From Crocinitomicaceae bacterium (GTDB lineage: Bacteria; Bacteroidota; Bacteroidia; Flavobacteriales_D; Crocinitomicaceae), in contig PAQM01000017.1 of NCBI GenBank assembly GCA_002709305.1, positions 1 to 54,102 on the forward strand: a stretch of 54,102 bases of DNA, given 5' to 3'. Numbering within the stretch: the stretch's first letter is position 1; each line of letters starts with the position of its first letter. The position numbers were made by a program, and so were the translations under genes. Positions 42,420-52,554 of this stretch are shown in pieces. Under the pieces are notes generated by a model, which was given only the letters and a program-made list of their open reading frames with translations, was not told where the DNA came from and ran no database searches.

Positions 42420-43876
42420 TTATAGTTATTATATGTTTAATTTTTAATTCAATTTGTCTTGGACAGATTTCTTTTTTTAATTTTTATACTAATAATGGAG
42501 CTGATTTTGGACAAGGAATTATTCAATTAGAGGATAGCAGCTATGTTTTGACTGGTTCTTCGAGTAGTTTTGGTAATGGACCATCTCAAGCATTTCTTAT
42601 GCAGATAGATAGTATGGGTAATTATTTGTGGTCGAAGAGTTATGGTGGTGTAGAATCTGAATCAGGTAGACGTGTGCTATATAAGAAAGATTTTGGTTAT
42701 TTTATTTGTGGATATTCAAACTCTAATTTATTAGGAGATTTTGACTTTTATTTAGCTAAAGTAGACACTTTAATGAATCTTGAATGGGATAATACATATG
42801 GAGGTGATGGTTGGGAGAGGATTAATGATGCGGTATTAACTAGTGATACCGGAACGTTATTAGTAGGAGAAACAAGTTCTAATATAACTAACAATCTAGA
42901 TATTTATATTGTTCGAACTAACAAGTTTGGTGATACTCTTTGGACTAAGACAATAGGAGGTAGTGGTGATGATAAAGCTAATTGTATTACTAGTTATGAT
43001 GATTCTACCTATTTTATTGGTGGTCAATATTATTTAGAAGATTCTCTACAAGTAAAAGGCTATATGATGTATTTAAAGGATGATGGTACAATTATATGGC
43101 AAGAAACTATTCCAACTGCTAATGAACATTGGGTCAATGATATAGTTATTGATAATAGTAATTCATCTAAAGTTGTTGGTGTAGGTGGTGGGAGAAAAAG
43201 TTCTAATGATATAGAACCATATTATTTTATTTATGATGATGCTCCAAATCAGTCTTTTATTGGTGATTATCATGAATCGAAACCAGGTGATGAATATTAT
43301 ACTGAAATAACTAGTTTTGGAAGCAACGGAGACTATTATATCTCATATGTTGATAATACTGGTACAGGTTATCCTTATGGAGAGGATATTCAAATTCATA
43401 GACGTCAATCAAATTGGGTATATGTTCCCCCTGGTTGTCCTTTATCACATCCTTATCCTGATTATGTTGGAGATATAATTAGCACTTCTGACGGTGGTGC
43501 AATTGTTGTAGGTTATACAACTGGTGTAATATCAGGTGGGAATGAAATTATGATTGCTAAAATTGGACCAAGTAGTTTATATCCTGATAATATCAATGAT
43601 TATACCATTAATAATGTTGTGATTTTAGAGAATATTGATTTATCTAATTTGGTTACTTTATATCCTAATCCTAGTTCTGGAGAAGTCAATTTGGTTTCTG
43701 AAACTAATATGTATGAAAAATTTAGAATTTTAAGTTCTAAAGGTAATATTGTTGAATCAGGTATTTTTAATCAAAATTTGAAACTTGATTTTTCTCTAGA
43801 AGAGATTGGCATTTATTTTATTGAATTAATTGGAAGTAAAGTTATTCCAGTTAGAATAAAATTAGTTATTAATTAG
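42407..43876 (+). CDS. Secreted propeller protein with T9SS sorting domain
   Basis: A 489-residue exported protein with signal peptide 1-20 (...NSICLGQ). The main part has repeats of about 45-50 residues with the motif (S/T)GS(S/T)...DxxLxKxDxxGxxxWxxxYGG (for example LMQIDSMGNYLWSKSYGGVE and IVRTNKFGDTLWTKTIGGSGDD), a delta-60-like propeller found in many T9SS cargo proteins. A type A sorting tail runs from about 415 (VTLYPNPSSGEVNLVSE...LEEIGIYFIELIGSK). It ends the thiolase run; its stop is one base away from the convergent KdsC-like gene stop. Confidence 0.87.
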   Translation: MRYLVIVIICLIFNSICLGQISFFNFYTNNGADFGQGIIQLEDSSYVLTGSSSSFGNGPSQAFLMQIDSMGNYLWSKSYGGVESESGRRVLYKKDFGYFICGYSNSNLLGDFDFYLAKVDTLMNLEWDNTYGGDGWERINDAVLTSDTGTLLVGETSSNITNNLDIYIVRTNKFGDTLWTKTIGGSGDDKANCITSYDDSTYFIGGQYYLEDSLQVKGYMMYLKDDGTIIWQETIPTANEHWVNDIVIDNSNSSKVVGVGGGRKSSNDIEPYYFIYDDAPNQSFIGDYHESKPGDEYYTEITSFGSNGDYYISYVDNTGTGYPYGEDIQIHRRQSNWVYVPPGCPLSHPYPDYVGDIISTSDGGAIVVGYTTGVISGGNEIMIAKIGPSSLYPDNINDYTINNVVILENIDLSNLVTLYPNPSSGEVNLVSETNMYEKFRILSSKGNIVESGIFNQNLKLDFSLEEIGIYFIELIGSKVIPVRIKLVIN

Positions 43877-43877
43877 A

Positions 43878-44396
43878 CTACCATTCAAAAGCACTCTCGG
43901 TAAACCAATTTTTCTGAACTCTTAATACTTGTTCTATAATATCTCTAACACAATTCCTACCTCCTTTGAAAGGAGATTGATAGTGGCTTACTTCTTTAAT
44001 TTCAGTAGCAGCATCTTGCGGACAAGCAGATAACCCAACAACTTGCATTACCTTATAGTCAGGAATGTCATCGCCCATATAGACTACATTTTTATCGTTA
44101 ATATTATATTTTGATTTAATGTCATTGTATACTTTAAGCTTATTATATGATTTCATGAATATTTCAGTCACACCAAGGTTAGACAATGTGCTTTCTACTT
44201 GTTTTGAATTACCTCCGGTAATAATAAAGACTCTATACCCCATTTTAGAGGCATATTGGATTGCATAACCATCTTTTGAATTAAAGGTTCTTACCATCTC
44301 ATTTTTTAATAGAGAAATGCTTCCATCTGTTAAAACACCATCAACATCAAATATGAATGTTGTAATATCATTTAATCTTTTTTTATAACTTTTCAT
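43878..44396 (-). CDS. KdsC-like HAD phosphatase
   Basis: A 172-residue HAD enzyme of the KdsC subfamily, which removes the phosphate of KDO-8-phosphate in lipopolysaccharide core synthesis. Motif I is FIFDVDGVLTDG (nucleophile and acid Asp), motif II is in FIITGGNS, the conserved lysine is in the MKSYNKLKVY region, and motif III is VYMGDDIPDYKVM. The PFKGGRNCVRDIIEQVL end is typical of the family. Length is normal for tetrameric KdsC. It overlaps the DUF2520 gene by 14 bases. Confidence 0.9.
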   Translation of the reverse strand: MKSYKKRLNDITTFIFDVDGVLTDGSISLLKNEMVRTFNSKDGYAIQYASKMGYRVFIITGGNSKQVESTLSNLGVTEIFMKSYNKLKVYNDIKSKYNINDKNVVYMGDDIPDYKVMQVVGLSACPQDAATEIKEVSHYQSPFKGGRNCVRDIIEQVLRVQKNWFTESAFEW

Positions 44397-45156
44397 TGTA
44401 AGTGTCTTTTATACTTTTACTAAGTAGCATATATATTTCTTTAGAATTTCCTTTTAGGATTTCTATGTGTTGTTTGATTATATTATTATCTCCTCTTCTT
44501 GCAGGACCTGTTTGAGATTTAAAAGCAGATTCTATATTAATTTTATTAAATGTTTCCTCTAAAAGTGGCATAAGGTCTTTAAAATTAATTGAATTAGTTT
44601 TTGCATAATTTTGTGCTTGATAAATAATATGATTTGTAAAATTATTAACAAATACAGCAGCTAAATGAATTTTTTTTCTTTGTATCGAATCTATAATTTT
44701 CACATTATTCGATATTTTTAAAGTAAGATTATATAGTTGTTTTTGTAATAGATTGTTTGTTGACTCGATGAAAAAAGGAACTTTATTTAGTTTGATTTTT
44801 ATATTTTTTGAAAACGTCTGTAGTGGGTATATAACACCAATTTTTTCACGATAAGGTAAAGATTGAATTTCAACTGAGCCAGATGTATATGCAATAGGAC
44901 AGGATGAATCGATAGATTTACAAATATTTGATATAGCATCATCTGGTGTACAAATAATTACTAATTGATTTTTAGGTAAATCTTTTATCGATTTAGAATG
45001 AATAGCATTTACTTTTTTGCATAGAGAGTGAACATCGATTGTATTCCTTCCAAAAATATGAGTAACCTTAATTCCAATTTTCACAAAGTTTGTAGATAAA
45101 TGCCAAGCAACATTACCGCTACCAATAATTGAAATTTTTTCAATTGAATTTTTCAC
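44383..45156 (-). CDS. Rossmann/DUF2520-domain oxidoreductase-like protein
   Basis: A 257-residue protein with an N-terminal NADP-binding Rossmann motif (ISIIGSGNVAWHLSTNF, 8-24) and a C-terminal all-helical DUF2520 domain (from about 125, with KIHLAAVFVNNFTNHIIYQA and the closing TGPARRGD motif). The fold is related to ketol-acid and proline-biosynthesis reductases, but the reaction is unknown. Start codon is GTG. It lies between secA and the KdsC-like gene, an arrangement I believe recurs in Bacteroidota. Confidence 0.86.
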   Translation of the reverse strand: MKNSIEKISIIGSGNVAWHLSTNFVKIGIKVTHIFGRNTIDVHSLCKKVNAIHSKSIKDLPKNQLVIICTPDDAISNICKSIDSSCPIAYTSGSVEIQSLPYREKIGVIYPLQTFSKNIKIKLNKVPFFIESTNNLLQKQLYNLTLKISNNVKIIDSIQRKKIHLAAVFVNNFTNHIIYQAQNYAKTNSINFKDLMPLLEETFNKINIESAFKSQTGPARRGDNNIIKQHIEILKGNSKEIYMLLSKSIKDTYNEKL

Positions 45157-45175
45157 AATAAGATTTATTTATTAT

Positions 45176-48100
45176 CTAATCGACAATCCGCCAAGTACCT
45201 GATTCTATTAAACTCTTTGCTTTTTTATATTTTATCTCTTTTGTTTCTTGTCCATTCGAAATTTTGACAATTTGATTTCGGTTTATTTTTGGAGCAGCAA
45301 AAACTGGTTGGTTCTTTTCTTGTCTTTGACTTGCAGAATTTCTTATTGCTTCTTGATAACCTTCTCTGCTGCCTAGTTGATTCTCTTGTTTGTTTTCTCG
45401 AGCTTTTTCGTAGTTACTTTGATTTGCTATAGATTTATTTGTCGTTTGAATTTCTTGTGATGTAGGAATATCTAATTTCATTAATAATTCCATTGTTTCT
45501 GAATTTAATCGAATTAACATTTTTTTGAATAATTCAAAAGATTCAAGTTTATATACTAATAGAGGATCTTTTTGTTCATATTGTGCATTACTAACTGCTG
45601 ATCTTAAATCATCCATTTCACGAAGGTGTTCTTTCCATTCGTTATCAATCATACTTAGAATAATGTTTTTCTCAAACATATTTGTAATATTACTACCCTC
45701 ACTTTCATATGCTTCTTGAAGATTGACCACAAGTTGCATTTCTCTACGACCATCTGTTAATGGAAATACAATGTTTTTATATTTTTCTGACATTGTCTCA
45801 TAAACATGTTTTATTTGAGGTATTGCGGCTGTAGTAATCTTTTTATTTTTTCTTTCGTATTGATTTTTTAATTGGGAATAAACAATATCGATAATTGTAT
45901 TTTCATCCTTTGATTCATATTCTTCTTCACTAATAGGAGATTGAACACCTACCATTCTTAACAATTCTTCTTCAAAAGATTTAAATTGAGTCTTATCATA
46001 TCCTAGAGTAATTTCTTCACTTACATCGTAGAACATATTATCAATATCTATATCTAGTCGTTCTCCAAAAAGAGCATTTTTACGCTTTTTGTAAATTGCC
46101 TTTCGTTGTGCATTCATTACATCATCATATTCTAATAATCTTTTACGAATACCAAAATTATTTTCTTCTACTTTCTTCTGAGCACGTTCAATAGATTTAG
46201 AAACCATACTATGAGTAATTACTTCACCCTCTTTTAAACCAAGTCTATCCATTAATTTGGCAATTCTTTCGGATCCAAATTTTCTCATTAAATCATCTTC
46301 TAGGGAAACAAAAAACTGAGATGACCCAGGGTCTCCTTGACGGCCAGAACGTCCTCTTAATTGTCTGTCTACACGACGGGAATCATGACGTTCTGTCGCA
46401 ATAATTGCTAATCCACCTGCTTCTTTAACTCCAGGTCCAAGTTTAATATCTGTCCCTCTACCAGCCATATTTGTTGCAATAGTTACTGCACCGGCGAGAC
46501 CTGCATTAGCAACAATTTCTGCTTCTTTTTGGTGTAATTTAGCATTTAATATTTGATGTTTAATACCCTTCATTTTAAGCATCCTACCCAGTACTTCTGA
46601 TATTTCAACAGTTGTTGTTCCAACAAGAACTGGACGTTTTTCGAGAACTAATTTTTCTATTTCTTGGATTACAGCATTGAATTTTTCTCGAGCAGTTTTA
46701 AATACAAAATCGTTTCTATCGTCACGTTGTATAGGTTTATTTGTTGGTATAACAACAACATCTAGTTTATAAATATCCCAGAATTCTTTGGCTTCAGTTT
46801 CTGCTGTACCTGTCATTCCAGATAATTTATGATACATTCTAAAATAATTTTGTAATGTGATAGACGCATAGGTTTGGGTCGCTGCTTCCACTTTTACATC
46901 TTCTTTCGCTTCAATTGCTTGATGAAGTCCATCAGAATAACGTCTACCTTCCATTATACGTCCGGTTTGTTCATCAACAATTTTAACTTTTCCTTCTAGG
47001 ATAACATATTCAACTTCTTTTTCGAATAATGTATATGCTTTTAATAATTGATTTATTGAATGAATACGTTCAGATTTAATACTATAATCTCTAATTAAAG
47101 CATCTTTTTTTTCTAAAAATGCTGATGATTCAAGTTCTAATTTTTCAAGTTGAGCTATTTCGGAACCAATATCTGGCATGATAAAGAATTCTTTATCATC
47201 AGTGCCTGATATTAAATCAATTCCCTTGTCAGTTAATTCAATTGTATTATTTTTTTCATCAATAACAAAGAATAATTCAACATCAATTTTCTTCATATGC
47301 TTACCTTGTTCTTGCATATAAAAATTTTCAGTCTTTTGAAGATGAGCTTTTATCCCTGGCTCAGATAAGTATTTTATTAATGCTTTATTTTTAGGTAAAC
47401 CACGGAACGCTCTCAATAGAGCCTTTCCGCCATCTTCTAACATTTGTTTTGCCTGTTTTGCATCAGTAATTTCATTATTAATTACTGTAAGAAGTTTCTT
47501 TGCTTCTGATATACATTGTGTGACATATTTTTTTTGTGCTGCAACAATTTTTTCTACCCGTGGTTTTAGTTGATGATATTCGTGTTCATCTCCTCGTGGT
47601 GTAGGGCCAGAGATTATTAATGGTGTTCTCGCATCGTCAATTAATACAGAATCAACTTCATCAATAATTGCAAAGTGATGTTTTTGTTGAACAAGGTCAT
47701 TTGGATTTCCTGCCATATTATCTCGTAGATAATCAAAACCAAATTCGTTATTTGTTCCAAAAGTAATATCACTTAAATATGCTTTTTTTCGTTCTGTTGA
47801 ATTTGGTTTGTGTTTATCAATACAATCTACTGATAATCCGTGGAATTGATACATTGGTCCCATCCATTCGGAATCACGTTTAGCTAAATAATCATTTACT
47901 GTGACAACATGTACACCCTTCCCTGATAATGCATTTAGATATACTGGTAGAGTGGCTACTAATGTTTTTCCCTCACCAGTTTGCATTTCAGCAATATTTC
48001 CTTTGTGTAGAACACTGCCTCCCATTAATTGAACATCATAGTGAACCATATTCCAGGAGACTTCTGCCCCTGCAGCAGTCCAAGTATTGGACCAAATAGC

Positions 48101-48556
48101 TTTATCTCCATTAATTATAATTCCATCTTTAGAATTTGCTAATTCTTTATCGAAATCCTGAGCATCTACAATTAATTGACCTTTTTCATTCCAACGTCTA
48201 GCAGTTTCCTTAATAACTGCAAATGCTTCGGGTCTTATCTCTTCTAGAATTTCTTCAATTTTATCATCAATTTTTCGACTCATTTTATCTATTGATTCGA
48301 AAAGAGACTCTTTGTCTTGAATTGAGATAGATGTACTTTTTGTTTTTTCTTGAAGCTCAGTTAATTCATCTTCTAGCTCTGAAATACCATCTTTAATTTT
48401 AGATTTGAAATATATTGTTTTAGCTCTTAATTCATCGTCAGATATATTTTCAAATGAAGTTTGAAACTCATTTGTTTTATCTATAGAAGGTTGATACTCT
48501 TTTCTGTCTTTATTAGACTTGCTTCCAAATAGTTTTTGAAAAAAATTAATTGCCAT
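45176..48556 (-). CDS. secA: Preprotein translocase subunit SecA
   Basis: A 1126-residue SecA, the ATPase motor that drives Sec-dependent export. Walker A is QTGEGKTL at 192-199, about 90 residues later than in E. coli because the N-terminal region is enlarged; Walker B is [18 protein letters not shown] (about 292-309). Further landmarks: [64 protein letters not shown]. An insert follows [17 protein letters not shown]. The C-terminus ([18 protein letters not shown]) has no CXCX8CH zinc motif, as is common in Bacteroidota, so SecB-type docking via that tail is not expected. All T9SS and lipoprotein genes here depend on this pathway. Confidence 0.98.
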   Translation of the reverse strand: MAINFFQKLFGSKSNKDRKEYQPSIDKTNEFQTSFENISDDELRAKTIYFKSKIKDGISELEDELTELQEKTKSTSISIQDKESLFESIDKMSRKIDDKIEEILEEIRPEAFAVIKETARRWNEKGQLIVDAQDFDKELANSKDGIIINGDKAIWSNTWTAAGAEVSWNMVHYDVQLMGGSVLHKGNIAEMQTGEGKTLVATLPVYLNALSGKGVHVVTVNDYLAKRDSEWMGPMYQFHGLSVDCIDKHKPNSTERKKAYLSDITFGTNNEFGFDYLRDNMAGNPNDLVQQKHHFAIIDEVDSVLIDDARTPLIISGPTPRGDEHEYHQLKPRVEKIVAAQKKYVTQCISEAKKLLTVINNEITDAKQAKQMLEDGGKALLRAFRGLPKNKALIKYLSEPGIKAHLQKTENFYMQEQGKHMKKIDVELFFVIDEKNNTIELTDKGIDLISGTDDKEFFIMPDIGSEIAQLEKLELESSAFLEKKDALIRDYSIKSERIHSINQLLKAYTLFEKEVEYVILEGKVKIVDEQTGRIMEGRRYSDGLHQAIEAKEDVKVEAATQTYASITLQNYFRMYHKLSGMTGTAETEAKEFWDIYKLDVVVIPTNKPIQRDDRNDFVFKTAREKFNAVIQEIEKLVLEKRPVLVGTTTVEISEVLGRMLKMKGIKHQILNAKLHQKEAEIVANAGLAGAVTIATNMAGRGTDIKLGPGVKEAGGLAIIATERHDSRRVDRQLRGRSGRQGDPGSSQFFVSLEDDLMRKFGSERIAKLMDRLGLKEGEVITHSMVSKSIERAQKKVEENNFGIRKRLLEYDDVMNAQRKAIYKKRKNALFGERLDIDIDNMFYDVSEEITLGYDKTQFKSFEEELLRMVGVQSPISEEEYESKDENTIIDIVYSQLKNQYERKNKKITTAAIPQIKHVYETMSEKYKNIVFPLTDGRREMQLVVNLQEAYESEGSNITNMFEKNIILSMIDNEWKEHLREMDDLRSAVSNAQYEQKDPLLVYKLESFELFKKMLIRLNSETMELLMKLDIPTSQEIQTTNKSIANQSNYEKARENKQENQLGSREGYQEAIRNSASQRQEKNQPVFAAPKINRNQIVKISNGQETKEIKYKKAKSLIESGTWRIVD

Positions 48557-48737
48557 TATTCCTATACTAAATTACGTGCTTGTAAAATTAATAAATTCTA
48601 TTTCCTAAGAAAGATTAATAGAGTTAATTATATAAGTAAGATATATTATTTTTTGATTTTAAGATTTATATTATTCTTTAATAATAAAATACGTAAATAT
48701 AGTTTTATAAATCTTCCTTAGATTGGACTATTCCCAT

Positions 48738-48745
48738 TATCTTTG
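48738..48745 (+). promoter_or_regulatory. TAnnTTTG element just before guaA
   Basis: TATCTTTG, an exact Bacteroidota -7 match, ends four bases before the ATG at 48750. A TTG at 48723-48725 is closer than the usual -33 spacing. If this is the promoter, the upstream frame extension (from 48723) cannot be translated, supporting the start at 48750 or at the second Met at 48759. Confidence 0.5.
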
Positions 48746-48749
48746 TTAT

Positions 48750-50282
48750 ATGCACGAAATGATTTTAATATTAGATTTTGGTTCTCAATATACTCAGTTA
48801 ATTGCAAGAAGAGTTAGAGAATTAAATATATATTGTGAAATTCACCCATGGGATAAATGTCCTCAATTAAATAAAAGTGTTAAAGGTGTAATTTTATCAG
48901 GAAGTCCATTTTCTGTGAGAGATAATGATTCTCCTAAACCTAATTTATTGAGTATTAAAGGAAGTTTTCCCTTGTTGGGAGTCTGTTTTGGAGCACAGTA
49001 TATGGCTAATAGCTTTGGGGGAGAAGTTTCGTCTTCAAATACTAGAGAGTATGGTCGAGCTAACCTTGATTTTGTTGATCAATCGAATATTTTAATGAAG
49101 GATATATCCAATAACTCTCAAGTTTGGATGTCTCATGGAGATACTATTAAAAGTATTCCCGATACTTTTAAAGTAATAGCAAGTACTAAGGATGTTAAAT
49201 ATGCAGGTTATCAAATAAAAGGAGAACAAACTTTTGGAATACAGTTTCATCCCGAAGTTTATCATTCTTTAGAGGGTTCAATTTTGTTAAAGAACTTCTT
49301 AATTGATATTTGTAAATGTTCTCAAGATTGGACTCCAAATGCTTTTATTGATGAAACAGTCCAAGAAATTAAAGATACTATAGGTGATGATAAAGTAATT
49401 TTAGGTCTTTCTGGTGGTGTAGATTCTTCCGTTGCAGCTGTTTTACTTCATAAAGCAATAGGAAAAAACCTACATTGTATATTCGTTGATAATGGACTTT
49501 TAAGAAAAAATGAATTTTCTTCTGTATTAGATTCATATAGAGGTATGGGATTAAATGTTAAAGGTGTAAAAGCAGCTGATAAGTTTTATGCTGAACTCAA
49601 AGGAATTTCCGATCCTGAATCCAAAAGAAAAGCAATTGGGAAAGTATTTGTTGATGTTTTTGATCAAGAATCTAAGTTAGTTGAAAATGCGAAATGGCTT
49701 GGTCAAGGTACTATTTATCCTGATGTAATAGAATCGGTTTCTGCTACTGGTGGTCCTAGTGCAACAATTAAATCTCATCATAATGTCGGAGGATTACCAG
49801 ATTACATGAAGCTTAAAGTTATTGAACCTTTACGTTTATTATTTAAAGATGAAGTCAGAAGGATAGGTGATTCCTTAGAAATTGATTGGAAAATTTTAGG
49901 GAGACATCCTTTTCCTGGCCCAGGTCTAGGTATACGTATATTAGGATCTGTTACAGCTGAAAAAGTTGCCATTCTTCAAGAAGTTGATCATATTTTTATT
50001 TCTGCATTAAAAGAAGATGGTTTATATGATGATGTTTGGCAGGCTGGAGCAATTTTTCTGCCAATTCAATCAGTTGGTGTTATGGGAGACGAAAGAACGT
50101 ATGAGAATGCCGTTGCTTTAAGGGCGGTAACATCAACTGACGGAATGACTGCTGATTGGTGTCATTTACCTTATGATTTTTTATCAAAAGTATCTAATAA
50201 GATTATTAACCAGGTAAAAGGTGTAAATAGGGTTACTTATGATATTAGTTCTAAACCTCCCGCAACTATTGAATGGGAATAA
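48750..50282 (+). CDS. guaA: GMP synthase (glutamine-hydrolysing)
   Basis: A 510-residue GuaA from the ATG at 48750 ([17 protein letters not shown]), converting XMP to GMP with glutamine as nitrogen source. The class I amidotransferase triad is C79 (GVCFGAQY), H167 and E169 (QFHPEVY). The ATP-pyrophosphatase loop LSGGVDSS is at 220-227, and the C-terminal dimer domain ends in the invariant KPPATIEWE. Spacing suggests its own promoter at 48738. A 48-base gap leads to the LysM gene. Confidence 0.98.
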   Translation: MHEMILILDFGSQYTQLIARRVRELNIYCEIHPWDKCPQLNKSVKGVILSGSPFSVRDNDSPKPNLLSIKGSFPLLGVCFGAQYMANSFGGEVSSSNTREYGRANLDFVDQSNILMKDISNNSQVWMSHGDTIKSIPDTFKVIASTKDVKYAGYQIKGEQTFGIQFHPEVYHSLEGSILLKNFLIDICKCSQDWTPNAFIDETVQEIKDTIGDDKVILGLSGGVDSSVAAVLLHKAIGKNLHCIFVDNGLLRKNEFSSVLDSYRGMGLNVKGVKAADKFYAELKGISDPESKRKAIGKVFVDVFDQESKLVENAKWLGQGTIYPDVIESVSATGGPSATIKSHHNVGGLPDYMKLKVIEPLRLLFKDEVRRIGDSLEIDWKILGRHPFPGPGLGIRILGSVTAEKVAILQEVDHIFISALKEDGLYDDVWQAGAIFLPIQSVGVMGDERTYENAVALRAVTSTDGMTADWCHLPYDFLSKVSNKIINQVKGVNRVTYDISSKPPATIEWE

Positions 50283-50329
50283 TATATCTTGGCACAAGGA
50301 TTGTAAAATCAATTCCGTAATTTTACCTT

Positions 50330-52111
50330 ATGCGTAATATCTTTATTTTAATTTTAATAATAAGTATTCCACTTTTTTCTTTCTGTCAACATGAAAATGC
50401 TGAAATTGTGAAAAAAAATGAATTGTTTTATTATAAACATAAGGTTGTTTCTGGTAATACATTTTATTCAATTCAGAAACAATATGATGTTTCTTCTAAT
50501 TTGATTCTAAATGAAAATTTATCCTCAATAGATGATAGTTTAAAGATTGGTCAATTTGTTATGATACCTGTTATTACAATAGACTATATAGTTCAAGAAA
50601 AAGAGACTATTTATGGTCTTTCTCGAAAATTCCGCATTTCTCAAAATCAATTAATTGAATTAAACCCTAAAATTTTAGAGGGATTAAAAAAAGGGGCTAA
50701 AATTCAGGTTCCAAAAAATATTTTTTTTGAAAACGCAAATACATCTGATAAAGAATTAGAAACTCCCAATCCATTTGTGACAAATCGAATTAATGAAGAT
50801 TCCGTGGATAACTATATTAGAAATCAGTTTAGCGATTCTACTATTCAACATACTGTTATGTCTCACGAAACACTTTATAGTATTTCTAAAAGATATATGA
50901 TGCCAATAAAAGATTTAATAGATGTTAATAATCTTTCTACATCAGTATTATCAGAAGGTCAAGTTTTGATAATCAATGTCAAATCGGAGAATTTAGAGAA
51001 AGTAGATTTTGGTGTTATTAATGAGCAACCTTTTGTTAAAAATGATACTCTTTTTGTTTTTGATGTTAAAGACGAGTATAATATAGCTATTCTTTTACCT
51101 TTTCAATTAGATTCTACCTCTAATTATTCTAAATATTTATCAACGCTATCAGCACATTTTTATATGGGAGCTAGAATGGCTCTTGATTCTCTTGATTCTC
51201 AAGGTTTGAATGCAAAAGTTTATTTTTTTGATACAAATAAAGATTCTACATCAGTTGTAAATATTTTAAAAGATGATATTTTTTCTAGTATGGATTTAGT
51301 TATTGGTCCTTTTAATCCGAATAATATAGAATTAGTATCTAAGTATTGTAAAGAAAATAATATTAGAATGGTTTTGCCTATTTTATCAGATCAAAGTTTA
51401 TTAAAAGATAATGAATTTGTTTATGCTAGTGTTGCATCTAATAATACATTAATGAAACAGTTAGCATTATATATGTTGAATAATTATGGCGATGATAATA
51501 TAATTTTGATTAAGCCTAATGACGTTAATAGTTTACCGCTTTATGAAGATTTTCGTAAAACATTTTTATCAAGCGATTCTTTGGAAGAAAACCATTATAA
51601 TTTAATTGAAACTAAAATAGATGGTTTTAATACTTATATAAAGCGAGGTGTTAAAACAAGGTTTATACTACCTACTCTAGATCGTGGTGATGCAAAGGAT
51701 TTTATGGTCAACTTAAATCGTTCTGCTTTTCGGTCTAAAACGAGTGATTTATTTGTGTATGGTACAAAAGAATGGCTCGAATTTACTGAGATTAATGATG
51801 TTTATAAGAACAAATATAATTTTCATTTTGTTAGTTCTAATATGGATAATTATTATTCTAACTTAGCTATTAATTTGAATAAGTCATTTAGATCAATATA
51901 CAAAACAGATATGTCTAGATTAGCAATGCAAGCATATGATGTAGTCTTATATTATTGTTCTTATTTTTTTCTTGATAGAAAGCAACAAGAATTGTTAAGG
52001 AATGATTTTAAAATGAAGCAAGTAACATTGGGAGGTGGTTATGAAAACTCCAAAATTTTCTTAATTGAACAAGAAGATTTTGAATTGGTTAAATCAGCTG
52101 AATACCATTAG
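50330..52111 (+). CDS. LysM / periplasmic-binding-protein fusion
   Basis: A 593-residue exported protein: signal peptide 1-19 (...IPLFSFCQ), three LysM repeats (about 30-75: HKVVSGNTFYSIQKQYDV; 80-127: DYIVQEKETIYGLSRKF; 175-220: QHTVMSHETLYSISKRYM) and a C-terminal type I periplasmic-binding fold (about 245-590, IAILLPFQLDSTSNYSK, HFYMGARMALDSLDSQG, DLVIGPFNPNNIELV). LysM binds peptidoglycan; the second part resembles amino-acid/branched-chain binding proteins and LpoA-type regulators. It may sense or regulate cell-wall synthesis. Presence after guaA recurs in Bacteroidota in my recollection. No ABC permease is near, so import is unlikely. Confidence 0.87.
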   Translation: MRNIFILILIISIPLFSFCQHENAEIVKKNELFYYKHKVVSGNTFYSIQKQYDVSSNLILNENLSSIDDSLKIGQFVMIPVITIDYIVQEKETIYGLSRKFRISQNQLIELNPKILEGLKKGAKIQVPKNIFFENANTSDKELETPNPFVTNRINEDSVDNYIRNQFSDSTIQHTVMSHETLYSISKRYMMPIKDLIDVNNLSTSVLSEGQVLIINVKSENLEKVDFGVINEQPFVKNDTLFVFDVKDEYNIAILLPFQLDSTSNYSKYLSTLSAHFYMGARMALDSLDSQGLNAKVYFFDTNKDSTSVVNILKDDIFSSMDLVIGPFNPNNIELVSKYCKENNIRMVLPILSDQSLLKDNEFVYASVASNNTLMKQLALYMLNNYGDDNIILIKPNDVNSLPLYEDFRKTFLSSDSLEENHYNLIETKIDGFNTYIKRGVKTRFILPTLDRGDAKDFMVNLNRSAFRSKTSDLFVYGTKEWLEFTEINDVYKNKYNFHFVSSNMDNYYSNLAINLNKSFRSIYKTDMSRLAMQAYDVVLYYCSYFFLDRKQQELLRNDFKMKQVTLGGGYENSKIFLIEQEDFELVKSAEYH

Positions 52112-52185
52112 CTTAATATATTCAATTTGTTTGGCAACCTTTTACTTTAAATTTCGTTATTTTAGTATATTAACAACTATTACTT

Positions 52186-52551
52186 ATGAAATTTTTTTTA
52201 CCTCTTTTTTTAGTTTTTATTTTTACTGGATTTTTCTCAAATTTTTCTCTTTCTTCTAGATCTATTATTTATGAAGATTCTATTCAAAAAAGATCGACAG
52301 ATATTTTAAAGAAAGTTTTACCTGATAATAATGTTTCATATAGATTTTTTTCAAATAGATTATTAGTTCCTGAACGTATACAGGCTTGGGAAAATCGTTT
52401 TAAAATATCTTATAATGAGCTAATTAAAATAGAGTTTGATATAGATCATCAGACTGTATATATAGTATTATCTGAGAATCATCAATTAGAAACTTTAGAT
52501 TCTATTTTGGGAAGGTTTGGAGTCAATAATTATACTGTTCAAATTAAGTAG
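52186..52551 (+). CDS. Small exported protein of unknown function
   Basis: A 121-residue protein with a signal peptide (MKFFLPLFLVFIFTGFFSNF, 1-22) and a compact mature domain of about 95 residues with the order helix (QKRSTDILKKVLPD), strand (VSYRFFSNRLLVP), helix (ERIQAWENRFK), strand (IKIEFDIDHQTVYIVLSE) and helix-strand (LETLDSILGRFGVNNYTVQI), a ferredoxin-like alternation. I do not recognise the family. Only three bases separate it from the adhesin-like gene, so the two are almost certainly cotranscribed. Confidence 0.72.
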   Translation: MKFFLPLFLVFIFTGFFSNFSLSSRSIIYEDSIQKRSTDILKKVLPDNNVSYRFFSNRLLVPERIQAWENRFKISYNELIKIEFDIDHQTVYIVLSENHQLETLDSILGRFGVNNYTVQIK

Positions 52552-52554
52552 ATT

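Noticed and set aside
45176-48556. SecA as truncated or damaged because it lacks the C-terminal zinc motif
   Set aside because: The frame is complete and the tail matches the Bacteroidota form; absence of the zinc motif is normal in this phylum.
48536-48721. Plus-strand frame of 61 residues between secA and guaA
   Set aside because: AT-rich low-complexity translation (Tyr, Phe, Ile, Asn) that begins inside secA antisense; no promoter or family sign. The 193-base gap contains only the guaA promoter element and AT-rich sequence.
52065-52259. Plus-strand frame of 64 residues overlapping the end of the LysM gene
   Set aside because: Phe/Tyr-rich out-of-frame reading across two real genes; overlaps the signal peptide of the next gene.
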